Of a stretch of 64,000 nucleotides of DNA, positions 1-11,242 are shown piece after piece. Every line of letters begins with the position of its first letter. Positions within the stretch are counted from its first letter, which is position 1. The notes under the pieces are model-generated. The model ran no database searches, was not told where the DNA came from, and worked only from the letters and a program-made list of their open reading frames with translations. The position numbers were made by a program, and so were the translations under genes. The DNA is from Sabellastarte sp. h YS-2021. Taxonomy: Eukaryota > Annelida > Polychaeta > Sabellida > Sabellidae. The stretch lies in assembly GCA_964017235.1 (NCBI GenBank), contig OZ024940.1, positions 24,805,615-24,869,614 of the forward strand. Reading direction: 5' to 3'.

Positions 1-250
1 CAGGACAGATACATAGTGGCTCGGATGACCACTTAAAATGGTGGTCCTCTGTCAGTGGGTCCTATCCCCAGTGGCAGGCTAAAGAACCTCAAGGACAATG
101 ATAAATAGTCATCCTTGAGCCTCTGTCTTTCAGTTAGGGGAATGTCAGTAACTTGAGAACTGGACTGTACTTGTGCAGTCAGGTAGGGTCATATAGTGCT
201 TTGAGTCCTGTAGTATATGAAGATATTGGGCTGAGTATAAATACACAATA
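1..250 (+). mobile_element. SINE-C, body and 3' part
   Basis: AGGACAGATACATAGTGGCT to ATATTGGGCTGAGTATAAAT. The head lies before the window. Members share CACTTAAAATGGNGGTCCTC and CAGTGGCAGG(T/C)TAAAGAACC. Confidence 0.65.
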
Positions 251-404
251 CAGTACTATGTATACAATGTGCCAGCACTGCTAATGTAAACACTGCAAAC
301 AATACGAGGTGTCTTAAGGTCAATAATTGTGTCACATCATTTCGTGTTTTGGTAGCATCCATAAGGTTTGATAAGTTGGAATTCATATTTGAGTTCAATT
401 TGTG

Positions 405-665
405 TTGGAGTGTCAATGAGAATGGCAACCTTAAAGTCGCTATTATTGAATCATCTTAGTAACTTTAAGGTTACCTTAACCATGAAGTGGATACTTTCCT
501 GGGGCCGAAGTACATTGTTAGGACATAGATATATCCACACACCAAAAAATTGGTACCCTTAAAGTCGCTATAATTAAGTTATCTTTAGAAGTTTATGGTC
601 ACCTTAAAGTGGACACCTTTCTGGGGTATAGGTACATTCGCTTACCAAATATGAAAGCCAGAAAT
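405..665 (+). repeat. Two tandem copies of an AACCTTAAAGTCGCTAT repeat
   Basis: Units of about 125 bases at about 430 and 555 share CCTTAAAGTCGCTATWATT and TTAAAGTGGA(C/T)AC blocks. Related to 13.77-13.99 kb. Confidence 0.5.
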
Positions 666-1489
666 TAAGTTTGGACAACAAGGTTGAATATGATGTTCCA
701 ACCATATGAATGGCATGTAACTTGTCTTACCTTGGGCAGCCCATGCATGCTTGTCGTGTTGGCAAACGCCTCCAGCACTTGATTAAGTGGCATGGTTTGC
801 AGATGGAAGAGCTTCAGTAACATTTGGCAAACCTAGGCGGCGCCACCGGCCACATTTATGTTCATGCTACACTAGAGACTGCGACTCCGCACTTGCACCA
901 CTACAGTCTCATTTCCACACAGCGGCAGAGTTTTCAACTCGGACTTACGGCAATCCTCTTTTTTGTAATTATTAAATCTTTTTTTTTTTATAAAGAGGTG
1001 AATATCCAGTCTTTATACGAGGCCTGCAGATGTTCTTCACAGTGTTTCAAAGACCACATGTTTCTGAAAATTTTTTGTCATTGGCACATTTATATTCATT
1101 CTACGCCATCGATAAACACAACCGACTGGGCACTGTACAGGAGTTTCCAAATGAGTAGTTTTCATCTGAGATGTACGGCACTTGCCCCTTATTATGGTTG
1201 TAGTTGGCAGTTGCTGTTGTTCGAATGGCTTGTGTCTATGTTTTCAGGGTCTGTGCACTGTAAACAAAATATGAAATAAATACATACAGTTATTTGTGTC
1301 TCTGTGCCCATAATTTTGTTAACTCCTGTAAATTATATATATACTTAACCTGTAAATTATATATACTTAACCAAAAAAGAAAAACACAAGTTTTATAAAG
1401 AATAAATTAGAATATATCTTGCATTTCTTATACAAAAATTCTTGTGCAAAATTACGCTACTTCAGTAAATAAGTTGGCTGTTTTGGGTT

Positions 1490-1665
1490 TCAAGCCGCTC
1501 GAAACACACTGCAAAGCATCACATCAAGATGGGTAGTTGAAGGGGATGGAGGGAAGTAGTGCATACTAGTTGGTCGACATTCTGCACCGAAAAAACAAAT
1601 GACTGCGGGCAAGCAACTACTAACTACCAATATTCCCGCTCAAGGTCAAGCTGGGTATCAACCCC
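1490..1665 (-). mobile_element. SINE-A2, diverged subfamily
   Basis: GGGTAGTTGAAGGGGATGGA and AGTGCATACTAGTTGGTCGA; the CATACTAGTTGGTC signature separates this subfamily from SINE-A (CATACAGTTGGTC). Confidence 0.6.
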
Positions 1666-2209
1666 ATAATCTGAAAGGTCTACTAGTGTTGTTATCATTG
1701 GCGATTTCTGAAGATTGGGGATGACTTGTTAGAAGCGAGCTGAACTTGAGCTGAACTAGAGCAAATGAAGAAAAATATACAAGAGATAACATAGGGTCCA
1801 AATATTATCAGTGCAGTGTTGAGTATCATTTTATTGTGAGGAAATAAATATTTTTAAAAGGTTAAATTGTACAGATATGTATGCGCACTTCATGCACGGA
1901 AGGTAAATACAAAAATGACAACTTAATTATTGGTTTTTACGTTTTGGTGGTTTGATGAGTATAAGTTGCAAAAGTGTCAATTTGTTACAAGATTAGTATG
2001 TCACTATTTATTTTTTTAAAAACTTGAGTTTAAATTGCATTTATCGATGTGACCTCCAAACATAGAACACCGAGTCACTACTCAAATTACAGTTAATTCA
2101 TTACAGCATTGCTACCCACTATGCCATCACGCCCACACTTCAACAAAATTTCATGTAATCCGTACACTTAATCTCCATTGTATGGCAGATTCTAAGGCTC
2201 TATTTTTTG

Positions 2210-2440
2210 TTTGTTTTGCGTCTCCTTCAACAGCCAAGATCATATTGCGACGGGTAGTTAACGGGTGGAGGAACCAGAGCATACTAGTTGGTCAAGATTC
2301 TGCACTGTAAACCACCGGGCATCCGCAAGTAACTACCAGCTTTCCAACATGAAGCGCCCGGGCCGAGATTAAAACAGGCGACCCCAGAGGTTGAAGGCGA
2401 GAACTCTAACTGCAACACCACCGAGCCCCCACCCCTAAGG
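2210..2440 (-). mobile_element. SINE-A2, full length
   Basis: Has CATACTAGTTGGTCAAGATT and the head end CACCACCGAGCCCCC. Confidence 0.65.
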
Positions 2441-2714
2441 CTCTAGAACCACAAAGAGAGAGAGAAGAAATAACTGGAATCCAGACACATTGCACACTGA
2501 CATCAGAGACACCGGGAGCCCAGGTGGGCCCTGGATGCTAAGCATTACGGAAGAGGTCTGTACTGTCCAGTTGAAACGTAAAAAAATAAACATTTTTGTT
2601 AGAACTTCTTCTACTTGGCCTCTTTTTATCCATATAATTGCTCAATTTTATGAACTCATTTCAACACTCTACTACACTGTATTTTCCCTGTTGTTTCATA
2701 CTGAATTTCCTTCT

Positions 2715-2874
2715 TTCAAGGAGGCCCTCTGTGGCCTAGTGGTTAGCAAGTTTGGCATCTAATCATAGGCTGTCACCTCTGTGGGGTTCGAGCCCCCACA
2801 AGTGGCAATGCCGAGGACCTGTCCCAATATGAAACCCCAACCAACCAACCAACCAACCAACCAACCAACCAACC
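2715..2874 (+). mobile_element. SINE-B (tRNA-derived), full length
   Basis: GCCCTCTGTGGCCTAGTGGT is the tRNA-like head with box A; GGGGTTCGAGCCCC is a near-perfect box B with TPsiC stem. Body TGCCGAGGACCTGTCCCAAT, tail an AACC microsatellite (2838-2874). Confidence 0.8.
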
Positions 2875-3764
2875 TTCTTTCACAGTACTCTATGAAGCTT
2901 GTATTGTCTGTTATACCACTCCATGCCCCCCCCAACCCCCCACACTTTGTGTAAGGCAGTGCGGATTTCTCGTCATCGCGAGATGATGCAGTGATAACGA
3001 TGTCGTCTGGTGATCACAACTACATAAGTACACCAGGTGTTCACCAGAAAATAAATGCGCGATCACCACATCATCTGGTGATCACAACTTACCATAATGA
3101 CTTAAAATCTAAAAAGGCTTTAATGTCTGCATAAAATTTGGACTGTTGCCTATAGTAAATAAGAGTTAACAAAAAAAAATAAATAAACAAAAGTAAAACC
3201 ACCCAAATGAAGAAACTTGAGACCTTCTCATGAATTCAGCTCTTTACTCCAGATCTCAATGTGACCGGTCTGAAGCAACCCGTGACTCTGCCTTTTAGGA
3301 ATGGTTTATTTGACTGAATATAGCTTGGACCCACATCAGATATAAAGAATTTCTGATTGTTATTAATCACTCGTATGTTTTTGTCGTGTAGACATGGCGA
3401 TGGAGGTTTGAAGGAGGAATTTTCTTGTGAATCCACATTTCATTATTTGCCCATAAAAATACCCTTCCAATGAAGCTAATTATGCATGGGAAATCACTAA
3501 ATATGCGCATACCATAAATAACACAATGGTCAGCTTTTTGGCTGGGGCAGAAAATACTTAATTCTGTCAAAAACATAATGAGGATGTCAGGTTTTGTCTG
3601 ATAATCTAGGAATAGAATAGAAATACTTCTGTGCTAAATTGTCTATTCACATTTACTGCAACAAAAAAGCTTTAAGATTTGTTAGATAAAGTCAAACAAC
3701 TACCTTAACTTGTCCAATTAATTCTTTCTCTCTAACTAGTATTTTTAAGTGGGAGCTCACTAAG

Positions 3765-4030
3765 CAAGGCTCTCACTTCTAGGAAATCACTTTTTTTTTT
3801 TGTCTTTGGACTTTCATGAACTGTGACCTAATTTGATGAGTATCTGTCTGTTCACTGAAGTTACATTCACTATTTGCATTGAACTTTTGAAGTTACACGG
3901 CGACGGACTATGCGAGTACTTGGATGGGTGACCGCCTCAGTGCACTACTGGGTGTCTCTGATGGCTTTGGGCTCGTGCTAGTAGACCGAAACCCCCTTTC
4001 GGCCTTGTTTAAACTTATTTCCTGATGGTG
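3765..4030 (+). mobile_element. SINE-D, 5S rRNA-derived
   Basis: ACTTGGATGGGTGACCGCCT is an almost exact copy of the 5S rRNA 3' half (consensus TACTTGGATGGG(T/A)GACCGCCTGG). It is preceded by GACTTTCATGAACTGTGACC and followed by a non-5S body with TAGACCGAAACCCCCTTTCG. An internal stretch (3850-3890) is degraded. Confidence 0.8.
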
Positions 4031-4099
4031 TATCAGAACACACAGGTATCAAATGCAGCTGCCAAAATTAATAAATATACAAAGAATTTTACTACCCAC

Positions 4100-5270
4100 C
4101 CTTAAATATCCAAAGGTACTATAAAAAGTGTATCTCTAAAAAGATATTTTCAATAGTCAATATCGTTCTGATCCTTGTACACTTAAAATTGGTTTTTCAA
4201 AAGCTGGAGTGGGTGGGGGGGATCACTATGGAGAAACTTATGAACTAGCCATGCCATCAATACCACACAGCAGTTTTTATCGGGCAATCAATGGAGGCCT
4301 TTAAGAATTGCCCAACTGGGCTCATATTGTCGTTGGAAAGGTTCTTTATACAACTAACGATAATAATTACATTGATATCCAGTTTCGCTTTCAAAATAGA
4401 TTACGCAAAAACCCGACAAAATTCAAAAACTGTGGCCTTGCTAAGTTACGATTCTTTGTCCAAGAGTTTAATGTACTATCACTTACTCTGTTTGTCCCAA
4501 TTCGATGGCATATAGCTTTAGAACTTGGAACAAACAGTATTAATTAACAAGCACTCTTTTTCTGAGTGGAAGTTCAAAGGCAAAAAAAAAAATCTAGGTG
4601 TCATCTCAACGGGTGTCATATTCTCTTGTTTTGTTTGTTAAATCTCTGTTGCCTGGTTACGTCCGGATATTAATTCCCAGGATAAGGGGATCATCTGTTG
4701 GTCGACTTTAATGAAAATATAAAACCTTTCCCTCTGAAATGTCAAGCGATTTCTTAAGGGGTGAGTGGGGGGAGGGGAGATGTGTGAAATTCATCCGGCT
4801 GTTTGAAAATTTCTCTGACATTATACCCAATACCCCACTTACACTGCAGGCGGTATTGCCTATGATTTAATATTTAAAGCGTCATTCCTCTAGTTACTGA
4901 ATGATATATTTCTGTTAGTGAACTTGAGAAACTTGAGCTTTCCTTGCTTCGCCTGTCAGTTACAAGTGAAAGTTTTGGAATGTTCAAAATGTCTGCATCC
5001 ATGATTTTCAGGGTTCTGGACACTTATAAACGTAGGTAATACTGCCTATAGTGTGACCTGGGTATCAGCCATTTGAACTTTATGTGCCGTCATAAGGCAT
5101 TGTTGTATCCTCCATATAGAATGGATAAGTTTTACAAAAGGCTTTTCTTTTGGTGTGATTAAATTAGGATGAGTTCTCAAAGGGCAACGAATCGCCTTTA
5201 ACTACACAGTAATTCACATAAAATTGGTGTTTTTCTGTTTTTTTGTTTGTTTTTAATAATTTCTCCTTGA
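4100..5270. other. No gene seen
   Basis: AT-rich DNA between a SINE-D and a pogo-like MITE. Overlapping short frames at 4290-4547 show no domain or splice structure. Confidence 0.5.
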
Positions 5271-5324
5271 TTCTAGTTATTACGAAGCCCATGTAGAGGA
5301 ATAACCCATTCTCTCAAGAGTTCC

Positions 5325-5492
5325 AATTTCAGTACTCTTGGGAGAGTAACAATTAGGTCGGATAATAGAAAGGTCGGATAATAGAAAGCCTGATATAACA
5401 GGTTTAAATGGAGTTGGCAGAGTGGAATGGAGGTCGGATAATTGAAAATTTGGACAATAGAGGGTTGACAATAGAGGTTCCACTGTACCTCT
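5325..5492 (+). mobile_element. pogo/Tigger-like MITE, left end lost
   Basis: TCTTGGGAGAGTAACAATTA and repeated GGTCGGATAATAGAAAG words, ending AATAGAGGTTCCACTGTAC. The left inverted end is missing. Confidence 0.55.
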
Positions 5493-5631
5493 TTCAGAAA
5501 CCGTTGCGCCATCGTACTGTGTTTTAAAAAGGTCACTGGGAGTCATTCTTCAGGCCCTGAGTGAGCTCATATTGCCCGTGCTTATCTACGGCTTCTGTGG
5601 CATGAAGCAACTCGAGGGTATTTCTACCACC

Positions 5632-5990
5632 CTAATCAGGGTGCAAATCTGATGCAAGTTTACCTCCCAAACTACTATTGGTACCCATACTTATTATCCA
5701 CCATTGTATTTGACCTAAACAGGGGAACATACAGATCGAAATTTTCTGGAAAACTTTCCAGGTCACCACCGGACCTGCAACACAACAAGGCCAAAAGGGC
5801 TTTCTTTCTACTAGCATGAGCCGCAAAGCCTTCAGCGACATGAGTAGTGCACCGAAGCGGTCACCCATCCCAGTACTAACTTAGCCCATTACCACTTAAC
5901 TTCAGTGCAGAGACAGGTACTCATCACGCTAGGCCACAATTCATGAAAGTCTGGAGACCGAAAAAAAAAAAAAAGTGATCTCTAGAGGAG
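5632..5990 (-). mobile_element. SINE-D, 5S rRNA-derived, best copy
   Basis: On the minus strand: GCACTGAAGTTAAG, TGGGCTAAGTTAGTACTGGG, ATGGGTGACCGCTTCGGTGC. The GAAGYTAAG...GGTTAGTACTTGGATGGG(T/A)GACCGC order of 5S rRNA (internal promoter included) is clear. Confidence 0.85.
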
Positions 5991-6739
5991 CGAGCCTCGC
6001 GCCAGGCCATATTTCAAAGTAGGTAAAATCAATATTGAGTTCCAAAATTGACTAAGTGGCAAGTTTCTATAGAATAAATGGTTTTAATGTTGTTTTCGAA
6101 AATAGCAAGAAATGTAAAAAGTCAATTTCATCAATTTTTGTCAATTAAAAATATATGAACAGTAACTCTACTGAGGAAATTATATTATCACCCATTAAAG
6201 AGCCTTCTAAAACATTTACTGTTTCGAATTTGTTGTTGTTAAAGTAAATAGACAGTCTGTGCTTGTTTGTCAATGCACATATTAACCAATAGAAATATCC
6301 ACGATATTAAACAAGTAATAACCACAAATAGGGATTTCGTGTTCAAGGTGTGCCAAGTTACGACGGGAAGCAGTAGAAAGATACAGCTCCATGACAATAG
6401 TCACCAGAAATGGTGGAGAAATCTTAAGTTAAAAATGGAAGATTTTATCAATCACTCAGGTGCCTGTGAGCATGGATACATTTCGGAGCTAATTTTTTAC
6501 ATTCTTTTGGGAAAAAACAACATATTTTACTTGGTATATATTGAAGAAAAATCGGTGGCATAAATTCTATTTTCTTCATTTTTTCAGTCTTTCCGTTTTT
6601 GTTTTTCAATTGTTAACATTTATGCTATCCCATTTAATACCCAAAACCCTGCACTGGTGTATTACAAGTGCTTGTCAGATCTATTACGAAATTATGCTTA
6701 ACCTTCCAAACTTTAATATCAAATTAAGTTAGTCAAAGT

Positions 6740-6858
6740 TTTACATCCCATTCAACAGCGAGGGTCATATTTGGGATAGGCCCTCAGCATTGCCACTTGT
6801 GGGAGTCGAAACCCACACAGAGGTGACAGCCTGTTACTAGATCCCCAAACTTGTTTTA
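6740..6858 (-). mobile_element. SINE-B
   Basis: Reverse orientation; CAGCATTGCCACTTGTGGGA and ACACAGAGGTGACAGCC. Confidence 0.75.
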
Positions 6859-7137
6859 AATTTCTGTAACATGTACTATGTTTAGCTATGCTCTATTATC
6901 CCATCAAATTCGATGCACGAAACTGCTCGTCACACATTTACAACATTAAGTATTTTAATCTAGGTCGTGACAACATAAAGCACAGAATTTACTATAAAAC
7001 TTCTACGTACAAGAACTCCAGTTTCAATTTTTCATTCATACAGCTTTTTATTGAAAACTAAAACAACGTAAGATATAATTTGTCATGTAATTAAATCTTT
7101 TTATGTAGAATTCTCTTATTAATAAGTAGTATTCTCT

Positions 7138-7749
7138 CTTTTTTTTCTACGCAAAAGTAAATATGGAGTTTTTAGAAGGACCTTACCCGATGAAAAATAC
7201 TTGCCCTGCTATGCGGAACTTCTAGTTAAGAAGAAACATTTTTTAGGGGGGTCCCTTGCAATTTCCACTTACTTATTTCCGGTAAATATCAATATCCTAG
7301 TTTATTTTAGCAGATTTTTCTTTGCACATTATGTCTTGATATTTTGTTCAATCCTTGTCCAAACCTGTATAATAATTATTTTTTTATATATCCAAGCCAG
7401 TTACCTATTCGATCAACGAGCTACCGATCCACACAGATACAAGGTAAACATATGTTGTTTTCACACAATAAACAACTGTCCCTTTAAACATTATCATCCA
7501 AGTAAACCATTCAATAATCCTCCTTGTTTGCGTCTTGCGATTATTAGTTTTATTAATCCATGTTTAAATCAGGTTACATATTCTCTCATTAATTTGCCGA
7601 AAGTTGTTACATCACGGCTCGTCAATTCCCACAGAGAGAGATATTTATCTTTATCCGTCAAGCCGCCAAGGAGCAATTACTTATTTGATAAATCGCTACT
7701 GCTGGCTGCCCAGCTTACCCTGGTGCTCTTTAAGAAACAGCTATGCTAG
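7138..7749 (+). other. Long open stretch, coding status doubtful
   Basis: The longest open frame in the window (182 codons from a TTG at 7201, open somewhat further upstream). The translation has a hydrophobic run (SILVQTCIIIIFLYIQ), then an asparagine- and leucine-rich part with no recognisable domain. There is no ATG near its beginning. The DNA is complex, non-repetitive and rich in ATTA and TAAT words. It could be a membrane-protein exon, a conserved non-coding element or chance. Confidence 0.2.
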
Positions 7750-7951
7750 TTTGTATCTCTCTGAAAAAGCCGAGTGACATGCCAGAATAATAAGGCTGTG
7801 TTAGATTGGAGGCGTTTCATTTCCCGAAGTGGTATCTATGGCACATTAATCTCCATGAGGCATTTAGATGGTAGAGAATGCATTGTAAATTACAACAAAT
7901 TGAACAGCTCTGTCCCGTGGATATCGGAGGTACTATACTTGTAAGGAGTCT

Positions 7952-8190
7952 GGGGGCCACGGTGGTGCAGTGGTAACACACTCGCCTCCCACCTCTGAGG
8001 TTGGCGGGTTCAAACCCTGGACCTTATATGGGAAAGTTGGTAGTGGCTTACCGATGGTTGGCAGTTTACAGTACTTTGTACCAACTGTATGTACTGGTTT
8101 CCTCTACCCATAAAACTACCCATCGTGATATGACCTGTACAGTGTTAAAAACGGCGTAAAACCCCAAATAAATAAAATAAATAAATATTT
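7952..8190 (+). mobile_element. SINE-A (tRNA-derived), full length
   Basis: GGCCACGGTGGTGCAGTGGT starts the tRNA-like head; box B is GGTTCAAACCC. The body (GTTGGCAGTTTACAGTACT) and an AAATAAATAAAATAAATA tail follow. This is the most abundant repeat in the window. Confidence 0.8.
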
Positions 8191-8243
8191 AGAAGGAGTC
8201 TACGGCACAAAGTCATTTCAAAAGAGGCAGAATTTCAACATAC

Positions 8244-8340
8244 CGCATTAATGCAAGGTTCCCACTGGTCTGGTGTTTGTCCTTTCTGATGTAGTTCTGC
8301 ACAAGGTATCACATGGCAGACGAAATCAGGCGGCGAAGAT
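8244..8340 (-). CDS. Exon of unrecognised gene (third of three)
   Basis: 97 bases between a CTTATTTGCAG acceptor and a GTATGT donor. Only one frame is open; it reads SSPPDFVCHVIPCAELHQKG and then QTPDQWEPCINA, ending in phase 0. The composition is protein-like and unlike the surrounding repeats. Confidence 0.5.
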
Positions 8341-10768
8341 CTGCAAATAAGTGTGATTATATTTATTCATTTTTTTCACATTGGAAACAAAACTTGGAAA
8401 CAGAAACTGTCGTGGTGTTCTAACATGTTATAATGTGTCATTAAACACAGACACAAAACAATCGCCTCCCACCTCTGAGATCAGAGTTCAAATCCTGGCC
8501 TGACCTCATGTGGGAAAGCTGGTAGTTGCTTGCTGTTGGTCGGCAGTTTACAGTACAGAACCCTGACCAACTGTATGTACTAATTTCCTCTGCCCTTCCA
8601 ACTACCCATCACAATGTAACTGAGAAGGTACTAGGCGCGATGTGAAACACCAAATAAATCAATAAATGAAATGGTAATCGATCTCTACTGCTCTGTGAAA
8701 TCCACTAACTCTAAGACCGCAGACTTAGCCTGAGTTTTAAAGACAAGAAACTTAACTTATAGTGTACGCCGGGGCTGAGTCCTTTGGTGAAACTGGCCCT
8801 ACAGTATCATGAAAAATATTTTCTGGATTTACAAATATAAACAGAGTTGAACCCACTGAGGTGAACTCGAAGGGACCAACAGAATTACTCCCTCCAAGAG
8901 GAAATTTCCAGTACCCAGGAATTAATCTGTAAGAGAAAAAGCCTCACAAGGACATGATATATTTATCTTGCGACTTAGAATGTAATTACCTTGAAGGTTG
9001 ATTCATGCAGCACCTGAGTCATATATTTGCCTAAATACTGCATATGTTTAAATTTTCACTAAGGCTTTAACTTTAGAACTAATTTTAGCTAACTTAGCTT
9101 CAATAGTGAAAATTAATTCCTAGTGAAGTTTTAAATCTGTGTATGATCTCTGAAGTAGAAACTTGGCATTAGTGAAAATTACTTACTTTCTTTGAATTTC
9201 TTAAAAATTTAGAATTAGTTAAATTTTGTTGTAGTTAAAATTTCTACTTTATATACGGTTTATAATTTTATTTGGGCCGTATTTTTTACATTTTCCATTT
9301 ATATTGAAATAAATTACTCCTCCAAAAATGTACAGATTAGCTTAAACCTGTCCCACTGTTTTGTTCAATTTTTAATATGTCAGCCCTTCATTTATTCTAT
9401 TAATTAGTAACAATTTTTCCTTGTGATTGTTAAGTTCATTGTTGTCTCGAGCATAAACATCTGAAGACACCGATTTAATCCTAAATTGTCCAATGCCACT
9501 GACCAGTCCTCCCATCAATTATAATTCGTAAATTATTAATAACAGGCTAAGTATTTGCCTTCCATTGAGGGATTAACTTTATAAAAGGCAATCTAATGGT
9601 TTCCCGATTCACTATGAAGTGACAACAAAGTAAGCATAATGTTATAGCAAATATGATTTCAAGTTATTTGTTTTCAAAAATCTGGATGGAAATTAGAGAA
9701 AAAAAAGATGTGTGCATTCTTAGATCCTGAACAAATTTCAATACCATCATCTGTATTCGGTGCAATGTGAATATTCCAGTGGGGGATTTATACCAGCAAA
9801 CATATCTCTACATTCTGGTTTATTGCAATACAAATCAGCTCTAACACTAAAAATGTTTTGAACTACATCTTAAATTAACTGTTACATTCGTCTCTCTGCA
9901 GACAAAAAAAGGAACGACTCCAATCTAATCCCCCCAAAAGCTTTTCACTCTTGCAAAGAGATGGGTAATCACAAAACAAACCCCTGCCGTGATGAGTCTT
10001 TGGGGGGGCAAAAAATCCCAATTAGAAAGTGGGTAATTAGGACAGGCTGTTGGGTTTCTCTCCCGCCATTCAAGTACTGATATCTACACCTCACTGACCC
10101 GGACAGACAGTTAATTACTGGCCCGCATTGGCAAGACAATGGCTACGTAATAACAGATTGCCTTTACTGCATATGGCTAACTAGACAAAGAGAGATCGAT
10201 TTGATAAGTATAAGGCCTATTGTTGTGGAGCCTGTTTGTGGAATACAATACAATCTGAAAAAAAACTTACCTTCTTGGTGCCTGTTTTGATATTTCATCA
10301 CCACAGAAGATGTATAGTGGGCATACAGTGTTTTCCAAACAACATTTTGAATGTGAACCTAAGATATAGTGCCTATGTTAGATTGCTTTATCGAAAAAAA
10401 AGTCAATGAATGAAGCCAAAGAATGATTCAGAAGGGGATTACAAAAATATGGAAGTCACCGCACATACACTAAACTGACAAAAAGACATTAGATTGGAGA
10501 CTTTCCTTTTCTGCAGAGAGATAAATGTAACAACGTATAATATAGTTTGATAAAAAAAACAAAAAAAACAAACACACAATCCTTCGCAAAACCCAAAAGT
10601 TTAATACAAATTTTGTTAGTAAACTATCTTTCATTGTACGAAAACCATAAGTCCCTTCGTTTGATTGGAATTCCTCTGGCAAAATATTAACACTAAAAAA
10701 ATATTAACACTAAAAAGTTAGCACTTACTGATGAATCTGCGATGCGTAATTATGCACAGTATGTAACA
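8244..10768 (-). CDS. Unrecognised cysteine-rich protein, three internal exons (partial gene)
   Basis: Three short exons follow one another on the minus strand with good splice sites and matching phases: 10729-10768, 10271-10358 and 8244-8340. Together they encode about 75 residues with seven cysteines, including LENTVCPLYIFCGDEISKQA and DFVCHVIPCAELHQKGQTPD. The start and end of the gene are not visible. I do not recognise the family; the cysteine spacing could suit an extracellular domain. A possible further upstream exon at 16.67-16.73 kb (ends CGFCVTALFIW before GTAAGC) is too weak to list. Two tRNA-derived SINEs lie just below the last exon. Confidence 0.45.
8461..8668 (+). mobile_element. 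SINE-A, head truncated
   Basis: Starts at CGCCTCCCACCTCTGAGATC and keeps the body and tail; the box A region is missing. Confidence 0.75.
9895..10235. other. Complex non-repetitive block, possible conserved non-coding element
   Basis: Unlike its flanks: balanced composition, no match to other window sequences, and homeodomain-type words (GGGTAATTAGG, CAGTTAATTACTGG) plus a TTGGCAAGACAATGGC segment. Lies 36 bases from an exon of the unrecognised gene. No conservation data available. Confidence 0.3.
10271..10358 (-). CDS. Exon of unrecognised gene (second of three)
   Basis: 88 bases between TATATCTTAG and GTAAGT. In the frame that joins both neighbours it reads SHSKCCLENTVCPLYIFCGD and then EISKQAPR, ending in phase 2. 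Another frame is open too (starts VHIQNVVWKTLYAHYT) but does not match the phase of the next exon. Confidence 0.45.
10729..10768 (-). CDS. Exon of unrecognised gene (first of three)
   Basis: 40 bases between a strong acceptor (TTTCATTCCCCTAG) and a perfect GTAAGT donor. Reads CYILCIITHRRFI and leaves one base (A) to complete a serine with the next exon. Open in one other frame, but only this one keeps phase with the next exon. Confidence 0.4.
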
Positions 10769-11012
10769 CTAGGGGAATGAAAGACATTATGCAATTTATT
10801 GCTCAGTCTGTCTTTAGCTCAAATATATTGTGTGCTGGGTGAATAAGATTAATTATACTTTCTTGCATTGTAACTTTTCTTTTGTGTTGTATCAAAATTT
10901 CAAAATATTTGAGAAATTTGTTCAACGAAACCATATGAGCTCATAAGAGTATCTTTAGTCATGTCTTATCATTGAGTGATGTTAGAAAACATTTCTTCAA
11001 CAGTGATTTTTT

Positions 11013-11242
11013 ATTTATTTGGGTTTTAACTTAGCTTTCAACACATTGTATAGGTCATATCATGACAGGTAGTTCTATGGGCAGAGGAAACCATTATGTT
11101 CAGTTGGTCAAGGTTCTGTACTGTAAACTGCCGACCAATGGCAAGCAGCTACCAGCTTTCCCACTTGAGGTCGGGCCGGGATTCGAACTCCGATCTCAGT
11201 GGTGGGAGGCACGAGTGTTACCATTCTGCCACCATGGCCCCT
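11013..11242 (-). mobile_element. SINE-A, full length
   Basis: Reverse orientation; GATTCGAACTCC is box B on the complement, and the tail appears as TTTATTTATTTGGG on plus. Confidence 0.8.

Noticed and set aside
824-1279. Plus-strand open frame of 151 codons
   Set aside because: No domain, no sensible composition and no splice-site support. Length alone is not enough in a 64 kb window.
2715-2790. tRNA gene
   Set aside because: Box A and box B are good, but no cloverleaf closes and the SINE-B body and AACC tail follow directly.
5800-5890. 5S rRNA gene
   Set aside because: Only the 3' half resembles 5S rRNA and it continues into a SINE body present at three places.
6267-6563. Plus-strand open frame of 98 codons
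   Set aside because: No recognisable motif, and its end merges into AT-rich low-complexity sequence.
7952-8030. tRNA gene
   Set aside because: tRNA-like head of SINE-A; the acceptor stem does not pair and many truncated copies exist.
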